From JBDOQU01 sp039839375 (GTDB taxonomy: Bacteria > Pseudomonadota > Alphaproteobacteria > DSM-16000 > Inquilinaceae): 64,000 nucleotides of DNA. Below are positions 10,166 to 17,549 of the stretch, one piece after another (position 1 is the first letter of the stretch; each line of letters opens with the position of its first letter). Where the stretch lies: positions 62,001 to 126,000 of the forward strand of contig NZ_JBDOQU010000011.1 in NCBI RefSeq assembly GCF_039839375.1, written 5' to 3'. Position numbers and translations under genes: made by a program. The notes beneath the pieces were generated by a model. It was not told the origin of the DNA and made no database searches. It worked only from the letters and a program-made list of their open reading frames with translations.

Positions 10166-10528
10166 ATGATCGAGAAACGCAGGATTCTCTATTGGGAAGG
10201 TTCCTCGAAGAAGGATTTCAAGGGATTCCCCATTCCCGTCCAGAAAGACATGGGCGTTGCGCTGTTCGTCGTGCAATTGGGCCAGACACCCGGATCGGCT
10301 AAACCCTGGAAAGGGCTCGGCCCAGGAATCCATGAACTGGTGGAAGAACATCGGGGCGACGCCTACCGCGCGGTCTATACGGTGCGTATCGGTGATGCGG
10401 TGCATGTACTGCATGCGTTTCAGAAGAAGTCGAAGTCCGGCGTAGCCACACCGCAGCCGGACGTTGAGTTGATTGAGAAGCGATTGAAGGCAGTGCTCGC
10501 CCGCTACGGGCTGAGTGGGAGATCGTGA
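10166..10528 (+). CDS. RelE/HigB-like toxin (Gp49-like family)
   Basis: Probable ribosome-dependent mRNA interferase of a type II toxin-antitoxin module. The product of 120 residues is small and basic and fits the phage Gp49-like HigB family: an early RILYWEGSSKKDFKGFP helix segment, FVVQLGQTP, the conserved PWKGLGPGIHELVEEHRGDA, YRAVYTVRIGDAVHVLHAFQKKSK (the core beta-strands with a lysine-rich end), and a C-terminal helix LIEKRLKAVLARYG. The toxin comes first and the antitoxin second, the usual higBA order. The stop overlaps the antitoxin ATG as TGATG. The gene is isolated from glycolytic neighbours by two terminators. Confidence 0.85.
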   Translation: MIEKRRILYWEGSSKKDFKGFPIPVQKDMGVALFVVQLGQTPGSAKPWKGLGPGIHELVEEHRGDAYRAVYTVRIGDAVHVLHAFQKKSKSGVATPQPDVELIEKRLKAVLARYGLSGRS

Positions 10529-10863
10529 TGACGGGCAAGAACAATCCTCAAGGCGTCGACCCCCAGGGCGTCGACAATGTGTTGGCCGACCTCGGCTTCA
10601 ACGATGCCGAAGAGCTGTCGGCGAAGACCGTTCTCGCGGTCAAGCTGAACGAGTTGATCGACAAGCGCGGCCTCAGCCAGACCGAGGCGGCCCGCATCAC
10701 CGGGATGACGCAGCCCAAGGTCTCCCAAGTCCGGCGCTACAAGCTGCAGAACATCTCTCTCGAACGCCTGATGCAGGCGCTGGTGACGCTCGACCAGCAT
10801 GTCGAGATCATCGTGCGTCCCGCGCGCCGCGCTCATGCGGCCGGCATCACGGTGGCCCCATGA
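10528..10863 (+). CDS. XRE-family antitoxin (HigA-like)
   Basis: Probable DNA-binding antitoxin that neutralises the preceding toxin and represses the pair's promoter. The product is 111 residues. Its helix-turn-helix of Xre type occupies residues ~42-95: LNELIDKRGLSQTEAARITGMTQPKVSQVR, then a family-typical LERLMQALVTLDQHVEIIVRP. The N-terminus has a small repeat (GVDPQGVD). The start is the ATG at 10528 overlapping the toxin stop; a GTG one codon upstream is possible. It resembles the HigA2-type HTH rather than classical HigA. Confidence 0.87.
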   Translation: MTGKNNPQGVDPQGVDNVLADLGFNDAEELSAKTVLAVKLNELIDKRGLSQTEAARITGMTQPKVSQVRRYKLQNISLERLMQALVTLDQHVEIIVRPARRAHAAGITVAP

Positions 10864-10876
10864 TGCGCCAGCGCCC

Positions 10877-11272
10877 ATGCCCGACCGTTTCGTCCTAGTC
10901 AGGTCGGCGGCGGACCTGGCGCTGGTTCTGGAGGCCGCGGCCGCCCCTCTTCACCTGGTCAGCGACCTGAACGCGGGCGTCCATGCCGGGGCCGGGTGGT
11001 GGCGGGCGCTGGTCGATCAATGCCCGGCGGAGCGGCTGGCGGTCGCGCTGCTGGATTGCGGGGACGGCTCCAAGGCGGTGCTGGACGCGCTGGCGGCCGA
11101 CGTAGTGGACATCGTCTATAGCAGCAATCCGGCCCAGCCGTTGGCCCGCGCACTCCACGATCATGCGGGCCTGCACGGCGCGCGGCTGTGGCCGGAACGG
11201 CCGGAAGCGTTCGACCTTCGCCGCCGGCGCGACCCGCTGGGCGACTGCCGGCGGTGGCTGGACCAAGAATAG
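10877..11272 (+). CDS. Conserved-looking protein of unknown function
   Basis: The product of 131 residues begins MPDRFVLVRSAADLALVLEA and ends CRRWLDQE. No family is recognised. The sequence is alpha/beta-like, with alternating hydrophobic strands (PLHLVSDLN, LAVALLDCG, VVDIVYSSN) of the kind seen in small TIM-barrel or Rossmann fragments, without signal peptide or membrane segment. Codon third positions are strongly G/C, as in neighbouring genes, which supports real coding. It sits 13 bp after the antitoxin and 130 bp before the aldolase. The strand pattern loosely recalls the ThiE-like protein downstream, but I cannot support homology by eye. Confidence 0.65.
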   Translation: MPDRFVLVRSAADLALVLEAAAAPLHLVSDLNAGVHAGAGWWRALVDQCPAERLAVALLDCGDGSKAVLDALAADVVDIVYSSNPAQPLARALHDHAGLHGARLWPERPEAFDLRRRRDPLGDCRRWLDQE

Positions 11273-11402
11273 GGCCACCGGACCTGCATTCAGGGCGGAA
11301 CCGCCATCCCCGCGGCGGCGTTGCATTGGCGGAATTGCTGGTTTATCGAGAAACTGCGAAATTCAGGCCATTCACTCCGAAAACGACCCCAAGGACCGTT
11401 CG

Positions 11403-12332
11403 ATGAAGCTGACGACGCGCGTGAAGAAGATTCTGGCGAACTACAGCGGCGAAAACCCCGGCGTTCAGGCGAAGCTGGCGCAGATGCTGATGCATGGCCG
11501 GCTGGGCGGCACCGGCAAGATGATCATCCTGCCGGTCGATCAGGGGATCGAGCACGGTCCGGCGCGCAGCTTCGCGATCAATCCGGACGGCTACGACCCG
11601 CTCTACCACCACCAGCTCGCCATCGATGCGGGGCTGAACGCCTACGCCGCGCCGCTGGGCAGCCTGGAGGTCTCCTCCCCCCACTTCCCGGCCCAGGTCC
11701 CGACGATCCTGAAGATCAACCATGCCAACAGCCTGAGCCGGCTGAAGGAAGACGCCGACCAGGCGATGTTCGGATCGGTCGAGGATGCGCTGCGGCTGGG
11801 CTGCACGGCCATCGGCTTCACCATCTATCCGGGGTCGGACCAGGCGTTCGAGCAGATGGAGGAGATCGCGGAGCTGATCCGCGAGGCGAAGGCGGTCGGC
11901 CTGCCCACCGTCCTCTGGTCCTATCCGCGCGGCGGCGACGTGACCAAGGATGGCGAGACGGCGATGGATGTCGTCGCCTATGGCGCGCATCTGGCCTGCC
12001 AGCTTGGCGCCCATGTCATCAAGGTGAAGCTGCCGACGGACGTCCTGGAGCAGAAGGAAGCCAAGAAGGAGTTCACCGACCAGAAGATCGCCATCGGCAC
12101 GCAGGCCGAGCGGGTTGCGGAAGTCGTGCGGTCTTGCATGAACGGCCGCCGGATCGTCGTCTTCTCCGGCGGCGCGGCGAAGGGCACGGACGCGGTGCTG
12201 AACGACGCCCGCGCCATCCGTGACGGCAACGGCAACGGGTCGATCATCGGCCGCAACTGCTTCCGCCGTCCGCGCGCCGAGGCCATGGAACTGCTGGATA
12301 CGCTGGTCCGCATCTTCCAGGGCAAGGAGTGA
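11403..12332 (+). CDS. fbaB: Class I fructose-bisphosphate aldolase (FbaB/DhnA type)
   Basis: Schiff-base aldolase that cleaves fructose 1,6-bisphosphate to dihydroxyacetone phosphate and glyceraldehyde 3-phosphate. The product of 309 residues belongs to the DeoC/FbaB family: ILPVDQGIEHGP near residue 42, LKINHANSLSR, GFTIYPGSD, VLWSYPRGGD, and the Schiff-base lysine strand HVIKVKLPTD around residue 205, then the phosphate-binding VVFSGGAAKGTD and GSIIGRNCFRRP. The open frame runs upstream to 11163, but AAGGA 7 nt before the ATG at 11403 and family length fix the start. The stop overlaps the GTG of the ThiE-like gene, so the two are coupled. Confidence 0.95.
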   Translation: MKLTTRVKKILANYSGENPGVQAKLAQMLMHGRLGGTGKMIILPVDQGIEHGPARSFAINPDGYDPLYHHQLAIDAGLNAYAAPLGSLEVSSPHFPAQVPTILKINHANSLSRLKEDADQAMFGSVEDALRLGCTAIGFTIYPGSDQAFEQMEEIAELIREAKAVGLPTVLWSYPRGGDVTKDGETAMDVVAYGAHLACQLGAHVIKVKLPTDVLEQKEAKKEFTDQKIAIGTQAERVAEVVRSCMNGRRIVVFSGGAAKGTDAVLNDARAIRDGNGNGSIIGRNCFRRPRAEAMELLDTLVRIFQGKE

Positions 12333-12889
12333 GCGATCAGCGGCTCTATCTCGTGACGCCGCCGGCTTTCGAGCCGGCGGCGTTCGCGTCCCTGCTGGCC
12401 GAGGCGCTGGAGGCCGGGCCGGTCGAGTGCGTGGAGCTTCGGCTGGCGTCCGGCGACGAGGCCGGCTGGCGGACCGCTATCGAGGCGCTGCGGCCCGTGG
12501 CGCAGGATCGCAACGCGGCCTTCCTGCTGACCGACAGGGCGGCGCTTGCGGCGGAAACCGGCTGCGACGGCGTGGCGCTCCTCTCCCCGCAATCCTATGC
12601 CGAGGCGCGGCGGCTGGTCGGGCCGCAGGCGATCGTCGGCGCATGGGCCGGAACCAGCCGTCACGACGCCATGACCGCAGGGGAGCGAGGCGCGGATTTC
12701 GTCGGCTTCGCGGCCGATGCGGAGCTGATCGACTGGTGGGCCGACCTGTTCGAGATACCCTGCGTCGCCTATGGCGGGATCACACCGGAAACCGGGCCTG
12801 CCTTCGGAAAAGCCGATTTCCTGGCGCTGGACGATGCGGTCTGGGGGAATTCCGCGGGGCCAGCCGAGGGCGTCCGCGCTTTCCTGTGA
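12329..12889 (+). CDS. ThiE-like (thiamine-phosphate synthase-related) protein, probably not a true TMP synthase
   Basis: TIM-barrel protein of 186 residues, slightly shorter than ThiE (about 210). Recognisable are LYLVTPP at the start, ECVELRL, the family motif AAFLLTDRAALAAETGCDGV, GADFVGF and the terminal AYGGITPET (ThiE: AIGGI). The pyrophosphate-handling GVHLGQ and G-x-S-x-H segments have become GVALLSPQS and GTSRHDAMTA, so catalysis of thiamine phosphate synthesis is doubtful. The start is a GTG inside the fbaB stop (GTGA). The coupling to an aldolase suggests a role in carbohydrate phosphate metabolism, which is inference. Confidence 0.75.
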   Translation: MSDQRLYLVTPPAFEPAAFASLLAEALEAGPVECVELRLASGDEAGWRTAIEALRPVAQDRNAAFLLTDRAALAAETGCDGVALLSPQSYAEARRLVGPQAIVGAWAGTSRHDAMTAGERGADFVGFAADAELIDWWADLFEIPCVAYGGITPETGPAFGKADFLALDDAVWGNSAGPAEGVRAFL

Positions 12890-12937
12890 CGGCGGGCCGG
12901 GCCGTGCCCGGTTCTTCGCCGCCAGCGAAGCGGCAAC

Positions 12938-13014
12938 GGCCTATGGATTCCGGATCAAGTCCGGAATGACCAATAAAAACAACGTCATGCTGGACCTGAT
13001 CCAGCATCCATACG
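12938..13014. repeat. Dispersed repeat A, copy 2
   Basis: Palindrome TTCCGGA-TCAAG-TCCGGAA (about 12947-12965), AATGACCAATAAAAACAAC, then palindrome ATGCTGGA-CCTGA-TCCAGCAT (about 12986-13006). It lies between the convergent ThiE-like and metallo-hydrolase genes. The same pair of palindromes in the same order, with the same AAAAACAAC link, recurs at 56438-56513. Confidence 0.85.
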
Positions 13015-13077
13015 GAGTCGATGCCGGGCGACCTTCACCGGAATAACCAATGGGGCAAGCCACTCTTGCCTTTCTTC

Positions 13078-13139
13078 CTCACCTTGAGCCTGTCGAAAGG
13101 TGTGTGCCCGCATGGTTCGACAGGCTCACCATGAGGACG
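13078..13139. repeat. Dispersed repeat B, copy 2
   Basis: CACCTTGAGCCTGTCGAAAG and its near-inverse GGTTCGACAGGCTCACCATG, separated by about 10 bp. It abuts the 3' end of the metallo-hydrolase gene and may serve as a bidirectional transcription end. Confidence 0.8.
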
Positions 13140-13152
13140 ATAAGGAACCCTG

Positions 13153-13962
13153 TCAGTCCTCCAGCGCGTTGAGATAGCGGTCGATGGAGCGGCGGACGGC
13201 GTCCTTCGCCCCGTGCGCGATCCGCTTGCCCCGGAAGCCGCCATAGAGGCGGTCGTAGGAGAGCGGCTTCAGCCTTTCGCCGATCGTGCGGACGGTCGCG
13301 GCGGGAAGCGGTATGCGGTTGGGATAGCTGCGCATGAAGCTGACCCAGTTCGTATCCTCCGCGATCGCGGCGGTGTCGCCGGTCATGAGGACGCCCCTGC
13401 CCTCCGCCCCCTCCGGCCAGTGGAGGACGGCGCTGCCCTCGAAATGGCCGCCGCAGCGGATGAGGGTCGGCCCCTCCTCCAGTTCCAGCCGGTCGCCGCC
13501 CCAGAAGCGGACCGCCGGGTCCGGCCGCATCACCCATTCCCGGTCGTCCTCATGCAGGTGGATGGGCGCGTCGAAGACACGGCTCCACTCCACCATCGCG
13601 GAATAGAAGTGCGGATGGGAGATGGCGATCGCGTCGACGCCGCCCAAGGCGGTCACGATGTCGATCGTGGCGTCGTCCAGCAGGGTGATGCAGTCCCACA
13701 GCACGTTGCCGCCGGCGGCGCGGACCAGCAGCGCGCGCTGGCCGATGGCGAAGTCCGGCACGGTGGCAATGCCGTAGAGGCCCGTCTCATGCCGTTCGAA
13801 GGCGTTGCGGCGGTCGCGCCGGAGATCGTCCAGACTCGTCCAGGACTGGCCGCCCGGCGGCAGGAACTGCCTTTCATCCTCGCAGATCGGGCAGCGCGCG
13901 GGCGGACGGTCGCCGCTGTCGGCGAACTGGACCCCGCAGGCAGTGCAGACGAAGCAGGCCAT
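13153..13962 (-). CDS. Metallo-beta-lactamase-fold hydrolase with N-terminal zinc ribbon
   Basis: Probable cytosolic metallo-hydrolase of unknown substrate, 269 residues. The N-terminus is a rubredoxin-like zinc ribbon: CTAC (Cys6, Cys9) and CPIC (about residues 24-27). The MBL fold follows. It has VLWDCITLLDD, then AISHPHFYSAMVEW in place of the classical HxHxDH, later GGHFEGSAVLHWP with the second metal-site His, and VLMTGDTAAIAED with the bridging Asp. The first metal motif keeps HPH but lacks the usual Asp-His pair, so the metal site may be unusual. The gene starts on the last base of the upstream esterase stop (TGATG), so the pair is translationally coupled. Confidence 0.85.
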   Translation of the reverse strand: MACFVCTACGVQFADSGDRPPARCPICEDERQFLPPGGQSWTSLDDLRRDRRNAFERHETGLYGIATVPDFAIGQRALLVRAAGGNVLWDCITLLDDATIDIVTALGGVDAIAISHPHFYSAMVEWSRVFDAPIHLHEDDREWVMRPDPAVRFWGGDRLELEEGPTLIRCGGHFEGSAVLHWPEGAEGRGVLMTGDTAAIAEDTNWVSFMRSYPNRIPLPAATVRTIGERLKPLSYDRLYGGFRGKRIAHGAKDAVRRSIDRYLNALED

Positions 13963-14915
13963 CAGCCGCGCGCCAGCCGGCGGATCGCGGCTTCCGCCTG
14001 CTTCACATGACGGTCGCCCTCCGGGATCGCGTGGAGCAGCATGTTGAAGCCATGGATCATGCCGGGCGCGACATGGTGGACGACCTCAGTTCCCGCATCG
14101 CGCAGCGCTTCGGCGTAGCGCGCCGCCTCGTCCCGCAGAGGGTCGCATTCGGCGGCCAGGATCACCGTCGGCGGCATGCCGCGCGGCACGGCGTGGAGGG
14201 AGGGGGAGATCAGCGGGTCCCCCGGCTGCCCGGTCGTGCCCAGATAGCAGCGGGCGAACCAGTCCAGCTCCTCCCGCGTCAGGTTCGTGCCCTCGGCATG
14301 CTCGTCGACCGATGGCTCGTCGAGCGTGAGGTCCAGCCACGGACAGAGAAGGTAGTTGAGCGCGACCGGCGGGCCGTTCTCCGTCACCGAAAGGCGCGTC
14401 ACGGCAGCGGCCAGGCCGGCTCCCGCGCTGCATCCGCCGACCATGATCCGCCGGGCGTCGCCGCCATAGGCGTGGGCGTGGTGGGCGATCCACATCAGCG
14501 CGTCGTAACCATCCTCCACCGCCGCCGGGAAGGGATGTTCCGGAGCCAGCCTGTAGCTGGCGGAGACGACAAGCGCCGGCAGGCGCTGGGCCAGACGCCG
14601 CGCCTCATGCTCGCTCTCGTCGATGCCGCCGATGACGTAGCCGCCGCCATGGAAGTAGAGCGCCACCGGCAGCGGGCAACCATGGGCCGTGCGGGGCTTG
14701 ACGATGCGGACGCGGCGCGGGCCGGACCGGGCCGGGACCATGTGATCCTCCACCCAATCCACCGGCTCCAGCGGCGGCCGGTCCTCCAGGATCACCTCAT
14801 GCGCGATTTCCCGCGCCTTGGCCGGGCCCATCCTGTGGAGCGGCGGCAGGCTCCGCTCCGCCAGCCAGGCGTCCACGGCCTTCACATAGGCCAGGGATTC
14901 GGGATGCAAGCTCAT
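13962..14915 (-). CDS. Alpha/beta hydrolase, HSL-family esterase/lipase
   Basis: Carboxylesterase-type hydrolase of 317 residues. The oxyanion-hole motif HGGGYVIGG is near residue 90. The nucleophile elbow is GGCSAGAGLA with Ser near 164, the catalytic Asp is in LAAECDPLRDEA near residue 256, and the catalytic His is in GMIHGFNML near residue 288, giving a full hormone-sensitive-lipase triad. The AYRLAPEHPFPA-type segment (SYRLAPEHPFPA) is typical. No signal peptide is seen, so it is cytosolic. It is transcribed after epmA (32 bp gap) and overlaps the MBL gene by one base. The substrate is unknown. Confidence 0.92.
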   Translation of the reverse strand: MSLHPESLAYVKAVDAWLAERSLPPLHRMGPAKAREIAHEVILEDRPPLEPVDWVEDHMVPARSGPRRVRIVKPRTAHGCPLPVALYFHGGGYVIGGIDESEHEARRLAQRLPALVVSASYRLAPEHPFPAAVEDGYDALMWIAHHAHAYGGDARRIMVGGCSAGAGLAAAVTRLSVTENGPPVALNYLLCPWLDLTLDEPSVDEHAEGTNLTREELDWFARCYLGTTGQPGDPLISPSLHAVPRGMPPTVILAAECDPLRDEAARYAEALRDAGTEVVHHVAPGMIHGFNMLLHAIPEGDRHVKQAEAAIRRLARG

Positions 14916-14946
14916 CGCCTCAGCGTCTCCGGTAGAAAAGGCGTCG

Positions 14947-16020
14947 TCAATCCGCTACCGGCGCCCAGATCACGTCCTCGATGTCCGCGGCCCCGGTCGC
15001 CAGCATGACCAGCCGGTCGAAGCCGAGCGCGATGCCTGAGCTTTCCGGCAGGCCGTGATCGAGCGCGGCCAGGAAATCCTCGTCTATCGGATAGCGCACG
15101 CCGTAAAGCCGTTCCTTCAGATCCATGTCCGCGACGAAACGGGCGCGCTGAACCCCCGGTTCCGTCAGCTCTCCGAAGGCGTTGGCCAGTTCCAGCCCGC
15201 AGACATAGAGTTCGAACCGCTCCGCCAGCCGGCCATCCTCCGGTTTCGGCCGGGAGAGGGCGGCCATGGAGATTGGATAATCCTTCAGCACGGTCGGCGC
15301 GCCGACGCCCAGGAAGGGCTCGATCTTCTCGAGGAAGATTCGGAAGAAGAGGTCGTCCCACCGGTCGCCCTCGCGCGCCGGGATGCCGATGGCGGCGGAC
15401 TGGCGGTCCAGCAGCGCGACGTCCGGGGCGTGGGGATCGGGCGCGGTCGCCAGGAGGTCGATCCCGGCATAAGTCTCGAACGCCTCCGCGACGGTGAGGA
15501 TCTGCCATGGGGCGAAGGGGTCGGCCTCCAGCCCGCCGCGCCGGAAGCGGTCATGGCCCGACGCGCGGAGCGTGGCGCGGAGCAGGCCCCGGCAATCCTC
15601 GATCAGCGCCTCGTACCCCTCCCGGACCCTATACCATTCCAGCATCGAGAATTCGGGATGGTGGGTCGTGGACCGCTCGGCGTTCCGGAAGACATGGGAG
15701 AGCTGGTAGATGCGCGGCAGCCCCGCGACCAGCAGCTTCTTCATCGCGAATTCGGGGCTGGTGTGGAGGAAGACCGGCCGCCGGTCGTCCGGATGCGGCC
15801 CGCGCAATTCCGTCCGGAAGGCCTGGAGGTGCGGCTCCAGCCCCGGCGAGACCTGGAGCGCGGGCGTGTCGACCTCAAGGAAATCCATGGCATCGAAGAA
15901 ATCGCGCAGCGCGCGCTGCATGCGCGACCGGGCCAGGAGATCCTCCCGCCTGGGCTGGTAGCGATCCGGCCGCCACCAGGGCGCGCGGGGTTTGCGGGGC
16001 TGCATCCTGTCCTGTTCCAA
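14947..16020 (-). CDS. epmA: EF-P--(R)-beta-lysine ligase (EpmA/GenX/PoxA)
   Basis: Class II lysyl-tRNA synthetase paralogue lacking the anticodon-binding domain, which ligates beta-lysine (or lysine) to the conserved lysine of EF-P. The product is 357 residues (E. coli about 325). Present are motif 1-like FLEVDTPALQVSPGLEPHL, motif 2 FRNAERSTTHHPEFSMLEWY, LANAFGELTEPGVQRARF, and motif 3 SSGIALGFDRLVML near the end. The N-terminus begins directly with the catalytic-domain helices (RSRMQRALRDFF), with no OB-fold domain. It is divergent from efp across about 96 bp, an arrangement that supports the assignment. The lysine 2,3-aminomutase EpmB is not in this window. Confidence 0.93.
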   Translation of the reverse strand: MEQDRMQPRKPRAPWWRPDRYQPRREDLLARSRMQRALRDFFDAMDFLEVDTPALQVSPGLEPHLQAFRTELRGPHPDDRRPVFLHTSPEFAMKKLLVAGLPRIYQLSHVFRNAERSTTHHPEFSMLEWYRVREGYEALIEDCRGLLRATLRASGHDRFRRGGLEADPFAPWQILTVAEAFETYAGIDLLATAPDPHAPDVALLDRQSAAIGIPAREGDRWDDLFFRIFLEKIEPFLGVGAPTVLKDYPISMAALSRPKPEDGRLAERFELYVCGLELANAFGELTEPGVQRARFVADMDLKERLYGVRYPIDEDFLAALDHGLPESSGIALGFDRLVMLATGAADIEDVIWAPVAD

Positions 16021-16049
16021 TTGCCTTGCGCGGGGCTTGCTGTTAGGTT
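16021..16049 (+). promoter_or_regulatory. Putative promoter of efp
   Basis: -35 TTGCCT (16021-16026), 17-bp spacer, -10 TAGGTT (16044-16049). It begins at the epmA start codon. The -35 hexamer is identical to the one proposed for rplY. Confidence 0.45.
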
Positions 16050-16116
16050 CCGCGCCGATTTCGCGCCGGACTTTTCACGATCCCGCGCGGCCGCATCCTG
16101 AAAAGCAGGGATTTCA

Positions 16117-16683
16117 ATGAAGGTCAACGCCATCACCATTCGCCCGGGCAACGTGCTGGAGCACGAGGGCAAGCTGATGCTGGTCACCAAGATCGACATC
16201 ATCCAGCCCGGCAAGGGCAATGCGGTGATCCAGGTCGAGATGAAGGACGCACGCACGGGCACCAAGACGCAGCAGCGCTTCCGCACGCAGGAAACGGTCG
16301 AGCGCGCCCGTCTGGACGAGCATGATATGCAGTATCTGTTCAGCGAAGGCGATCTCTACACCTTCATGGATAATGAGACGTTCGAGCAGGCGACCATCCC
16401 GCGCGACACGATCGGCGACCCGGCCGTCTTCCTGCAGGAAGGCATGGTCTGCACTGTGACGATGCATGAGGGATCGCCTCTTTCGGTGGAGATCCCGGCC
16501 ACCGTCACCATGCAGATCGTCGAGGCCGAGCCCGTGGTGAAGGGCCAGACGGCGTCTTCGTCCTACAAGCCCGCCATTCTGGAGAACGGGGTGCGGGTCA
16601 TGGTGCCGCCGCACATCGAATCCGGCACCCGCATCGTGGTCAACACGGCCGACAATTCATATTCCGAGCGCGCGAAGGACTGA
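16117..16683 (+). CDS. efp: Elongation factor P
   Basis: Translation factor that rescues ribosomes stalled at polyproline stretches. The product of 188 residues is the usual length. Domain I has the loop IQPGKGNAVIQ, with the lysine at position 33 that is the target of EpmA. Domain II shows FMDNETFEQATI, and domain III shows SGTRIVVNTADNSYSERAKD at the end. AGGGA lies 6 nt before the ATG. Having the modifying ligase divergent from its own substrate gene is direct functional context. SuhB follows after 9 bp. Confidence 0.98.
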   Translation: MKVNAITIRPGNVLEHEGKLMLVTKIDIIQPGKGNAVIQVEMKDARTGTKTQQRFRTQETVERARLDEHDMQYLFSEGDLYTFMDNETFEQATIPRDTIGDPAVFLQEGMVCTVTMHEGSPLSVEIPATVTMQIVEAEPVVKGQTASSSYKPAILENGVRVMVPPHIESGTRIVVNTADNSYSERAKD

Positions 16684-16692
16684 TCCCCCGAC

Positions 16693-17538
16693 ATGGCCGT
16701 CCGTTCCCCCACCATCAATGTCATGGTCCGCGCCGCCGAGAAGGCGGGGCGCGCCCTCGTGCGCGATTTCGGCGAGGTAGAGCAGCTTCAGGTGTCGAAG
16801 AAGGGGCCGGCGGATTTCGTGTCGACAGCCGATTTCAAGGCCGAGAAGACGATCCGCGCCGAACTGGCAAAGGCTCGCCCCGGCTTCGGCTTCCTGATGG
16901 AGGAAAGCGCCGAGACCAAAGGCACGGACGGCGACAATCGCTGGATCGTCGATCCGCTGGACGGGACGACGAATTTCCTCCACGGCATCCCGCATTTCGC
17001 GATCTCCATCGCGGCCGAGGTGAACGGCGAAGTGACCGCCGGCGTCATCATGAACCCCGTCACCAACGAGCTTTTCTACGCCGAGAAGGGCAAGGGCGCG
17101 TTCGTCCAGATCAATGGCGGCGTCGACCGGCGGCTGCGCGTGTCCGGCCGGCGGCTTCTGGAGGAATCGCTGATCGGCACCGGCGCGCCCTTCAAGGGCC
17201 ATGGCGACATCCCGAAATTCCTGGGCGAGCTGGATGAGATCCTGCCGAAGGTCGCCGGTATCCGCCGCATGGGCGCAGCGGCGCTGGACCTGGCCTATGT
17301 CGCCGCCGGGCGGCTGGACGCCTTCTGGGAGACCGGGCTGAACGCCTGGGATGTCGCGGCGGGCATCATCCTGGTATCGGAAGCCGGCGGCTACGTGACC
17401 GAGATCAACGGCAAGCGCGACCCGCTGAACAACCGCAGCATCCTGGCCGCCAATACGCACATGCACCTGCCGGTGGCGAAGATGCTGAAATCTGCCGCCA
17501 AGGCCAGGTCCATCCCTGAAGCCCAGCCAGCGGGCTGA
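16693..17538 (+). CDS. suhB: Inositol-1-monophosphatase family protein
   Basis: Mg2+-dependent, Li+-sensitive phosphatase of the FIG superfamily; in bacteria SuhB also assists rRNA antitermination. The product is 281 residues. Metal-site motifs are FLMEESAE (motif with Glu), WIVDPLDGTTNFLHG (the signature, about residues 86-100) and LNAWDVAAGIILVSEAGG near residue 217. The substrate could be inositol phosphate or another sugar phosphate, and the sequence does not decide between them. It follows efp by 9 bp and precedes a GTG-started dehydrogenase gene by 11 bp, so the three are probably one operon. Confidence 0.93.
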   Translation: MAVRSPTINVMVRAAEKAGRALVRDFGEVEQLQVSKKGPADFVSTADFKAEKTIRAELAKARPGFGFLMEESAETKGTDGDNRWIVDPLDGTTNFLHGIPHFAISIAAEVNGEVTAGVIMNPVTNELFYAEKGKGAFVQINGGVDRRLRVSGRRLLEESLIGTGAPFKGHGDIPKFLGELDEILPKVAGIRRMGAAALDLAYVAAGRLDAFWETGLNAWDVAAGIILVSEAGGYVTEINGKRDPLNNRSILAANTHMHLPVAKMLKSAAKARSIPEAQPAG

Positions 17539-17549
17539 GGCGGCCCGGC

